From assembly GCA_949825025.1 (NCBI GenBank), contig OX463788.1, forward strand, positions 23,447,069-23,511,068: a stretch of DNA of 64,000 nt, written 5' to 3'. The translations under genes and the position numbers were made by a program. Below are positions 56,401 to 64,000 of the stretch, piece by piece; within the stretch, counting starts at the first letter, position 1, and every line of letters starts with the position of its first letter. A model generated the notes under the pieces. That model was not told where the DNA came from. It was given only the letters and a program-made list of their open reading frames with translations, and ran no database searches. Source of the stretch: Siphlonurus alternatus (taxonomy: Eukaryota; Arthropoda; Insecta; Ephemeroptera; Siphlonuridae).

Positions 56401-57333
56401 TGCCTACTTCCCTGACTGCTACTGCGTGGTTGAATTAGTACATCCAATTTTTGTTTTTGTTCAAAGTTTTCTTTTGTTCTGATATAATTTATAAGTTATT
56501 CAAGTACTATCTTTAAGATGACTAATATGTCATACAGTGTGCATCTTAAGACTTTGTAATTAATTTGTGTTCTTAAGATGGTTTTGTAATCAGTACTATT
56601 AATTAAAGGTGTATCAGTCCGAGTGTATAGTATTTTGGAAAACATTTTTTTTTTTTTTTTTTTTTTTTTCTCTCAAAAATAATCCAGGAGTACTCCTGGA
56701 ATTTGCTATAAAGTGTATTAAAAAGAAACACAGAATTTGAACCCAATATAATAGAAAATCGTAGAATTTATTTATTTATTTTTTTCACTGCAATACACCC
56801 TGGCTGAACTGATTGCTTAAAGATAATTAAATTGACAAAGCTTGAATATAATTAAATTGACAAATAGCAAAGCTCAATCTGTTATATAAATTGCTTTGAA
56901 AATCCAGATGAAAAAAAAAGTGTTCTGTATATATGTATTTATCAGAAGTTTAGACTTTTGTGGCATAGAGTTACTTCTAAAATAGTTTAATCCACTAGTA
57001 GCCAGGAAAACTTTACATGCCTACCCAAGGCAATGTGCATTTTTATCTCTAAAAGTATAAGTTTGATAAGTTGTCTATAAATTTTATGAGCTGCCTACTT
57101 CCCTGACTGCTACTGCGTGGTTGAATTAGTACATCCAATTTTTGTTTTTGTTCAAAGTTTTCTTTTGTTCTGATATAATTTATAAGTTATTCAAGTACTA
57201 TCTTTAAAATGACTAATATGTCACACAGTGTGCATCTTAAGACTTTGTAATTAATTTGTGTTCTTAAGAGGGTTTTGTAATCAGTACTATTAATTAAAGG
57301 TGTATCAGTCCGGGTGTATAGTATTCTGGAAAA

Positions 57334-57375
<42 letters not shown>

Positions 57376-57989
57376 CTCTCAAAAATAATCCAGGAGTACT
57401 CCTGGAATTTGCTCAAAAGTGTATTAAAATGAAACACAGAATTTGAACCCAACAAAATAGAAACTCGTAGAATTTATTTATTTATTTTTTTTCTACTGCA
57501 ATACACCCTGGCTGAACTCATTGCTTAAAGATAATTAAATTGACAAATAGCAAAGCTCAATCTGTTATATAAATTGCTTTGAAAGTCCAGATGAAAAAAA
57601 AAAAAAAAAAAAAAACTATATATATTTATCAGAAGATTAGACTTTTGTGACATAGAGTTACTTCTAAAAGAGTTTAATCCACTAGTAGACAGGAAAACTT
57701 TACATGCCTACCCAAGGCAATGTGCATTTTTATCTCTAAAAGTATAAGTTTGATAAGTTTTCTATAAATTTTATGAGCTGCCTACTTCCCTGACTGCTAC
57801 TGCATGGTTGAATTAGTACATCCAATTTTGTTTTTGTTCTAAGTTTTCTTTTGTTCTGATATAATTTATAAGCTATTCAAGTACTATCTTTAAGATGACT
57901 ATAATATGTCACACAGTGTGCATCTTAAGACTTTGTAATTAATTTGTGTTCTTAAGAGGATTTTGTAATCAGTATTATTAATTAAAGAT
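53448..57989. repeat. Seven-unit tandem array, ~690-bp units in A/B alternation
   Basis: Units begin near 53448, 54156, 54829, 55529, 56202, 56904 and 57589 (spacings 708, 673, 700, 673, 702, 685). Diagnostic variants alternate: GGCATGAG in units 1, 3, 5 and AGTATAAG in units 2, 4, 6, 7. The underlying repeat is a dimer of about 1.38 kb. Each unit includes an embedded small element running from GTCCGGGTGTATAGTATTCTG to GCAATACACCCTGG. Starts about 180 bp after the WDHD1 stop. Poly-T/poly-A lengths vary by unit. Confidence 0.95.
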
Positions 57990-58735
57990 GCAACCAGGGC
58001 AGTCTCCTACAGGCCGTCTCAACCCCCACCACTCTTTTTTATTAGTCGTCCGGCTGAGTGGCCGGTTTACATATATTCTTACGAGAGAGGGACCTCACTT
58101 TGCGCCCACATTATGGCGATTTCACGGTATCTAGAGATTTGAAATTAAAAGTAATAAATGTTTATATTATCATATAGTCTAATATTGCTCTACAACTTCT
58201 TTTCACCCGCAAAAATAATATTAATACGTTTAAATATGACTCTTATAAACCGGACGACTTGTATGAAAAAAGTCCAAGCCCGTTTCTAAAGCGATGAGGT
58301 ATTATAGACTTAACATATCTTTTGCATGACTGTGTAATTTGACTCTACCTCATTGTGAATATTTACATTATTTTAACATCAAATCAAGTTAATTCCTATG
58401 ATCAAAATATTTATGAAGGTTGATTTTCTGTTTATTTGTGGTGTTAATATTCTGTGACGTCATACTACATAACCAGACTTATAAGATATAACTCAGTTCC
58501 CGCCTTTAGTTTTTCTCGCAAAGTATGATATTTATTAAATAAATAAAAATAACAGCGTGTAGAAAAAATAATTCATGGACATCGGACTACAATTTACTTT
58601 CATTTTTCCACGTAAATATTTTAAAAAATATATTTTCTTATACGGACCCATTTACTTTTAAAATTCCGGACTACTAATATCAGTGAGATGACAGTCGAAA
58701 ATCCATGTGAGACGGCCTGTAGGAGACTGCCCTGG
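57990..58735. mobile_element. MITE with CAGGGCAGTCTCCTACAGGC ends, inserted in the last array unit
   Basis: Left CAGGGCAGTCTCCTACAGGC is mirrored by GCCTGTAGGAGACTGCCCTG at right. It interrupts the array unit just before GTCCGGGTGTA, which resumes at about 58742. Inner arms carry CCGGACGACT and a TGACGTCA (58455). TIR tip CAGGG suggests a hAT-type element, but the duplication is not clean. Confidence 0.85.
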
Positions 58736-58960
58736 TGTAACAGTCCGGGTGTACAGTGTTCTGGAAAGCATAGATTTTTTTTTTTGTTTTTTTTTTCACC
58801 CAAAAATAATCCTGGAAAAAAAATCATAGAATTTGAACCCAACAAAATAAAAAGTCATAGAATTTATTTATTTATTTTTGTCACTGCTATACACCCTGGG
58901 CTGAACTGATTGCTTAAAAATAAATAAATTGACAAAAAGCAGAGCTCAATCTGTTTAAAA
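58736..58960. repeat. Remainder of the interrupted last array unit, diverged
   Basis: CAGTCCGGGTGTACAGTGTTC to GCTATACACCCTGGGCTGAAC and CAGAGCTCAATCTG; collinear with the array units but more diverged. Confidence 0.8.
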
Positions 58961-59279
58961 GACTTATATTCTATGACATTCATACCACAACTAGTGTTTT
59001 TTTGTTTGTTTTTTCTTGCTTAGTTTCCTTTTTTTTTTTTTTTTTATTTAATCACTCTAATATTGCCCCTTAATTGTTGCATTCAATATTCATAAATAAA
59101 GCTAAGCCTGAATAATTAGGTTGTTAACTATTGTATGCTTTCCATGGTTTGTATTAAAAAATAAATGTCATAAAGTTATATACCTGTATATTATTATTGA
59201 TAATTGTATTTTATTATGTTATAACTTCATCTCATTTCAGCTAAATTACTAAATTGGGCCTAACCATGATGCTCCAAAG

Positions 59280-59689
59280 TAGTTCTACTGGTCAAATGAA
59301 AATACTCCAAACCCGAAGTAAAAGTCTCGGTATCCGGCATTTTCGGTGTACGGAACTTTCGGTGTAAAGAGATCTGGGTGAAAGGAAGATTCGGTGCAAG
59401 GAATTTTTGGCGTAAGGAAAATTTGGTGCAACGTTAATAAAACTGTTAAATATAAAATAATGTAATTGTTTTTCAATTTATTAATACTTTTTCTATTTGA
59501 GGCCAGAATTAGAAGAACTTATGCTATATATATATCAAGAGTCAGTACATGTTGTCAATATACAAGTCCTATGAATTTCGCAGTATTACCATTATTATCA
59601 ACGAAATATTGTATGGTATATATACAATGCAAAATGTGCCAAGTTCTCGCCGTGGAGGACGGAAAGCTGTTCACAAGAATTTTACTTAC

Positions 59690-59723
<34 letters not shown>

Positions 59724-60790
59724 TATTTATAAAGGCACGGTAAGATATCTATTAGAAAAAGGAACACAATATTAAATTAATGGTTAATTCATTTTGAAAC
59801 AAGTTACTGCACACAGCCGGTAAAATTGTAAATACGGTAATTCAGTAATTGGGTTCATAGCTTCAGTAGTTAAAATAAAATAAATTAAATTTTTATTTTG
59901 GTTGATTTCCATTTTAACAATGATATATATTATTTTTACTCATTGATAATAACTCTGACTTATGCTGTATAAATATTAAATGTATTTAATATGAAGTTAT
60001 TATGTACGTAGTTGCTGTATGTAGTAAATTTGCAAAACATTTTAAATTAAAAAATAATTCAAAATAAATTGTGTCAGTTTGTAAAGAACTCTCATTATTA
60101 TTATTAGGAAAATGTAAGATTTCTGAAAAAAAAAATAAAATTTATAACTCTCTTTAAGGGTAAGGTAACGCCACCAATGTTAAAAAAAATCCCTCTCACA
60201 AAAATTCTGAAAAAAATTTAAAATGTTCTCCTCTATACCCCCTATCAGTACCTAAAATATCAGGTATGCAAATACGATCTAGTTTTTGAGTTATAAATTT
60301 TTAAAGTTGACTACTTTAACATGGAGAAATGAAACTCCCATGTTAAATTGGTCAACTTTAAAAATTCATAACTCAAAAACTAGATCGTATTTGTATACCT
60401 GATATTTAAGCTACTGATAGGGGGTGTAGAGGAGAACATTTTAAATTTTTTTCAGAATTTTTGTGAGAGGGATTTTTTTTAACATTGGTGGCGTTACCTT
60501 ACCCTTAACAACATGTTATGTATTAATATTATTATTTTATTATATCCAAAAAAAATTGACATTTCACAAAAAAAAAATACTATTTGCACCGAATTTTCCT
60601 TGCACCGAGATTTCCTTGCACCGAATCTTCCTTTCACCAAGATTTCTTTACACCGAAAGTTCCGTACACCGAACGCTTACACCGAAAATTCCTAGAATCA
60701 AAAGTCTCCATCGGCTTTGAAGCATTTTGATTTGACTAGAACTAGTTTGGAAAATCGTGGTTTGACTTAAAAGTCAAAATTTGAATTCAT
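59280..60790. repeat. Foldback element with GGTGTAAGGAA sub-repeats, related to the left-edge foldback
   Basis: Left arm 59305-59445 (CCAAACCCGAAGTAAAAGTC, then repeated GATTCGGTGCAAGGAA units of ~20-24 bp) mirrors 60585-60720 (TCCTTGCACCGAATCTTCC). Outer flank TTTGACTAGAACTAGTTTGG and CATCGGCTTTGAAGC resemble the 1-1480 element. The interior is AT-rich with a ~30-base A run near 59690-59720 and a TTAA MITE. Confidence 0.8.
60158..60504. mobile_element. Palindromic MITE with TTAA target-site duplication, copy 2
   Basis: 347 bp, as in copy 1, with the same GGGTAAGGTAACGCCACC ends. Flanked by TTAA at 60154-60157 and 60505-60508. Few differences from copy 1, so both insertions are recent. Confidence 0.93.
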
Positions 60791-61600
60791 TTCTGGTTTT
60801 CATTTTTGTGGCTTAATTCCCATTAGGATTTTCAATATTTTTTTCCGGAAAAACGGCCCTGTATTATTTTATTATTATTATTATTATTTGAAAATCTATT
60901 AATGAATTACGTAGGTATTTTTTAAATCGTACCATAGTTTGGAGCACATTGGACAAAATTTGAGTAAAAAGCTGTTTTCTGCTCCATAAAGCTGCATGTT
61001 AAAGGCCTCCGAAACACCAATTGTGGGAATTTTTTGTGGTGAAGCTATAATATTTGAGATGGAATTTTTTGGTTTTCATTTCTCAGTAAAGAGCAGGTTA
61101 AACCCGTTAAACCATTTTTAGAAAATAATATATTTAAAAAAAATGCATTCGCTCACTTTACTTTAATAGAATTCTTGCAATTTCTTAAAAATATATATGA
61201 TATATACAGTATAACAGATCTAAGTTTACGTGAGATTTGACTATGCGCGGTGGCCATCTTGGACGTTTATAACAGGGTTAGATAGGGGCGCCAGCCTGTC
61301 TAGACTATGTTGGCGCCAAGTCAGGCGTAAACTTTGATTTGTTTAACTGTAGATACACATTTTCATTTTTATGTATGATATATTCTTGAATCTGGAAGTT
61401 TAATATACAATATCTGAGGCCATTAGATGCAAATTTAACTGGCACATTTCCACATTTCACTTAAGTTCATGCAGTTTTTTTTTTTTTTTAACATTTTTAC
61501 ATATAGAGAAAACAATATTCTACCTGAATAGCGCTTAAATTATGCTAATTTGATCATCCTCATAGCCTCATATTATATATATTGAATATTATAATTATAT
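60791..61600. other. Intergenic sequence with one isolated TIR-like end
   Basis: CGCTCACTTTACTTTAAT near 61148-61165 matches the end of the 43.8-kb element. A GC-richer patch near 61235-61335 (GGTGGCCATCTTGGACG, GGCGCCAGCC) has no ORF. Confidence 0.45.
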
Positions 61601-61604
61601 TCAC

Positions 61605-61775
61605 AGATGCGGATCCAGGGGGTAGGGTTTGGAGGGGGGGCGACCCCCCCCCCCCCCCCCCCCGAAATTTAGGATTCAACATGAACAATATAGGCATTCA
61701 TTTCCTCCACTCCATTATTATTATTTTACATTGGCCTTATCGGGCCCCCCACCCAATTTTTTTTTTTTTTAAGAG
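61605..61775. repeat. G/C homopolymer-bearing transposon-end fragment
   Basis: GATGCGGATCCAGGGGG followed by a G run and a C run of about 20 (61644-61663), and later CCTTATCGGGCCCCCCACCC. Such GGATCCAGGGGG ends are seen in decayed hAT-like elements; the assignment is weak. Confidence 0.4.
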
Positions 61776-61839
61776 GATATTATAATTGGCAAAATATCGA
61801 AACGCACGTAATGTTTTTTGTTTTATTTTTCCTATATAA

Positions 61840-62240
61840 TAATGATATTTATTCATCAAACACCAGTGGTGTACATAGTGCATTTTTGCACTTGTTATTC
61901 ATTAATATTTCTTACATATACTACATATAATTTGAGAATTAGAAGTAAATGACAGTACAAAAAGAAACAAAGATACAATGAAAATTATTTCTATCCATTT
62001 TCTGCATATTGCACTATAGATTTTGTTCTGGCTTGCCAATTGGTGATGTGATAAAGATAACATTCTTCATTGCACAGGTTACATATACAATTTCTATCAG
62101 GCGTGTGATAAGATTTATTATTAGTACATATATATGATATGATGAAAGCCATGAACTGCTAGTCGAGTCATTCATTACATGCCTGTTTTTATATTGAGCT
62201 AGGTTGCTACCATATTTCACTATTAAATACATCCAGTTAT
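61840..62240 (-). pseudogene. Probable LINE 3' end fragment
   Basis: A minus-strand frame reads PDRNCICNLCNEECYLYHIT, resembling the Cys/His C-terminal motif of invertebrate LINE ORF2 proteins. Beyond it lies ...CACCACTGGTGTTTGATGAA, like a LINE 3' UTR. Short and diverged. Confidence 0.35.
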
Positions 62241-62577
62241 AGAAGCTTGGATCAATTTGGGCTCTTTTTGTTTTATTTTTTAACTGTACATGTGAACTGT
62301 GTTTGGTGTTTTAAGTGAAATAGGAAAAAAAAATTAGCGAGGATATTATAAGCCCATGCAGTTATAGGTAATTATTTTACACTCATATATTATATACACG
62401 TGTACATGATACATATGGGTCTACAATTCTGTGTGAAACTGCAATTGGAGGCTTCTAAGACTAAATCAAATGATTTTACTTAAATTAATTAAATTGCAAT
62501 GAAATTTAATTATTGTAATTAAAGTTACAAGAAAATTTGACACGCATCGTAACTTTTTTTTTTTTTTTTTTTTTCTT

Positions 62578-62706
62578 ACGGGGGCAGGAGCCGGGAGAAA
62601 TTGTTGATGTCACCGTTTTTTATTTATTCATTATATCTTTTTTTACTGGGGGCAGGAGCCGGGAGGAATTGTTGATGTCACCGTTTTTTATTTATTTATT
62701 TTTTTT
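62578..62706 (+). repeat. ~70-bp direct tandem duplication
   Basis: GGGGGCAGGAGCCGGGAG followed by AATTGTTGATGTCACCG and TTTTTTATTTATT occurs twice (about 62580 and 62649), with poly-T before each. Confidence 0.9.
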
Positions 62707-63199
62707 TTTTATTATTTATTTATTTCACATTATAGATATCAGTTGATACATTGTGACTACATACTAAACAAAATTAAAAAAAAAAAGCTGTAAAAACAAA
62801 GAACAAAAAAAAAAAAATAGTAATACAATCATATAGACAAAAACATCAAAATACCACAATGACAAGCTTCAACTTAAAAATGCCGCAGCGCCGCATTCTG
62901 ACATCGCTCCATAAGGTTTGTTAGGAGAAAAATCTTATTTATTTTTTCATTCAAATTCTATGCTGCACAAAATCTCGAATGTTTTTTATGTCGTGTAAAG
63001 TGATCTTTCCCGTGGCTCATATGAATTATTAATCTTGCCCTTCATAAGAACCACCGAAAAAAATTAAAAACCAGGTACGCGCTGGGTTAAAGGATAGGAA
63101 GCTTGATAGAACATGTCGTCGCGCGCAGTTTGCGCGCTAGATTTTCATTGTCTGAGAGAATTGTGTCGTCAATATTAAAGCTTCTCATTAAAATAATTA

Positions 63200-64000
63200 A
63201 AATAACAATATTCAATAATTACAGAATGGTATATATACAAACAACATAACTATAGACAATTTTCATTTTGCATTTGCTTAATAGAATAATAATTTTTTTT
63301 AATAAGATAGGCAAACACTTTTTTCTTAAAAACAGGTATGTATACTTTCGATTTTCTTTAGACAGTCTGGTAGTTTATTGTACAACACTGAGCTAAGATA
63401 ACAATGGTCTCTTTTAGCTTTTTGCTCATATCCTCCAAACTTTTTATGCAATAGATTAGACTGTCTAGTATTACGTCCAGTCACCTCTTTGTTACTTTGA
63501 AATAAATAATAATTACTTTTAACATACATGATCATAAAAAAAAATAGAAATACATGGGAAATTCAATATATTAAGTTTCTCCCATATTTTTTTACAACTT
63601 TGACCTGACTTGGCTTGAATCATGCTTCTAATTATTTTCTTTTGGCTTACAAGTACACTGTCAGCGTGGGTAGATGAACCCCACAAAAGTATGCCATAAT
63701 TAAGTTATTAAAGAATATGCATAACCATAATACACTAATTTTAAAGATTCTAAATTACAAATTTTACTAAGCTGCATCATTGCAAAATTGATTTTTGCCA
63801 ATTTCTTATTTAGTTCAATTATATGCACTTGCCAAGACAATTTATCATCAATATAAATGCCTAAATATTTAAAACTAGATACTAGTTTAATATTAGCTAA
63901 TGACTCAAAATGTTTTTTTGTTTGAGAAGATCTGTTAAAAAGCATATAACTTGTTTTCAAATTATTCATTACCAGATGATAGTATTGAGATATTCTTGAA
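63200..64000 (-). pseudogene. Jockey/CR1-like LINE fragment running off the right edge
   Basis: Minus-strand frame 63969-63700 has VSSFKYLGIYIDDKLSWQVH and LAKINFAMMQLSKI. Frame 63535-63326 has GRNTRQSNLLHKKFGGYEQK and LYNKLPDCLKKI. These are the standard C-terminal blocks of jockey/CR1 ORF2. A frameshift lies between them. The catalytic part, if present, is beyond the window. Confidence 0.85.

Noticed and set aside
4287..64000. CRISPR arrays, operons, bacterial promoters or Shine-Dalgarno sites
   Set aside because: The window is clearly eukaryotic (spliced gene, SINEs, LINEs). The regular repeats present are tandem units without unique spacers.

Overview
This is a eukaryotic, AT-rich, intron-bearing, repeat-packed animal window. 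The only host gene I can support is the 3' part of WDHD1 (AND-1; Ctf4/Mcl1/SepB family). This replisome protein ties the CMG helicase to DNA polymerase alpha. Sixteen + strand exons run from 4287 to a stop at 53267. Their phases chain without a break into 970 codons plus stop, and all introns are GT-AG. The first coding exon(s), about 60-70 residues by comparison with the human protein, are not in the window, so the gene starts to the left of it. The jockey/CR1-type LINE debris and short tRNA-derived SINEs suggest an invertebrate, perhaps an arthropod. The species cannot be named from this sequence.

Almost everything else is mobile or repetitive DNA, and much of it is palindromic. From left to right: a foldback element at the left edge (1-1480); a dispersed repeat and a 5'-truncated LINE (1.8-3.7 kb); WD40 exons with a MITE and a near-perfect 48-bp hairpin (4.3-7.7 kb); a 9.6-kb intron with a nested palindrome (8.36-13.65 kb), a SINE with clear target-site duplications, another LINE and a hAT element inside a MITE (15.8-16.7 kb); MITEs and a hAT-type minisatellite element (17.7-20.2 kb); a 2.4-kb palindrome (20.7-23.2 kb); two inverted pogo-like elements, one carrying a TTAA-flanked MITE (25.1-29.9 kb); middle-domain exons (31.5-35.8 kb); a 5.1-kb palindrome-of-palindromes (36.4-41.5 kb); disordered-tail exons (42.3-43.6 kb); a 4.1-kb composite element with a 405-bp tandem duplication and a LINE (44.8-48.9 kb); another palindrome (49.3-50.7 kb); LINE debris; and the last two exons (51.0 and 53.1 kb).

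Beyond the stop codon and polyadenylation signal lies a seven-unit, roughly 690-bp tandem array with alternating A/B unit types (53.4-58.0 kb). It is followed by a MITE insertion, a second foldback element related to the left-edge one (59.3-60.8 kb), and LINE fragments to the right edge.

The most unusual features are four. First, the alternating nested palindrome at 36.4-41.5 kb, whose arms share private variants. Second, a 34-bp tandem duplication that doubles the splice acceptor of one WDHD1 exon. Third, repeated TGACGTCA octamers in several unrelated palindromic repeats. Fourth, the two-monomer higher-order array just past the gene's end. Unlisted stretches between entries are AT-rich intronic or intergenic sequence with homopolymer runs, where I see nothing else.
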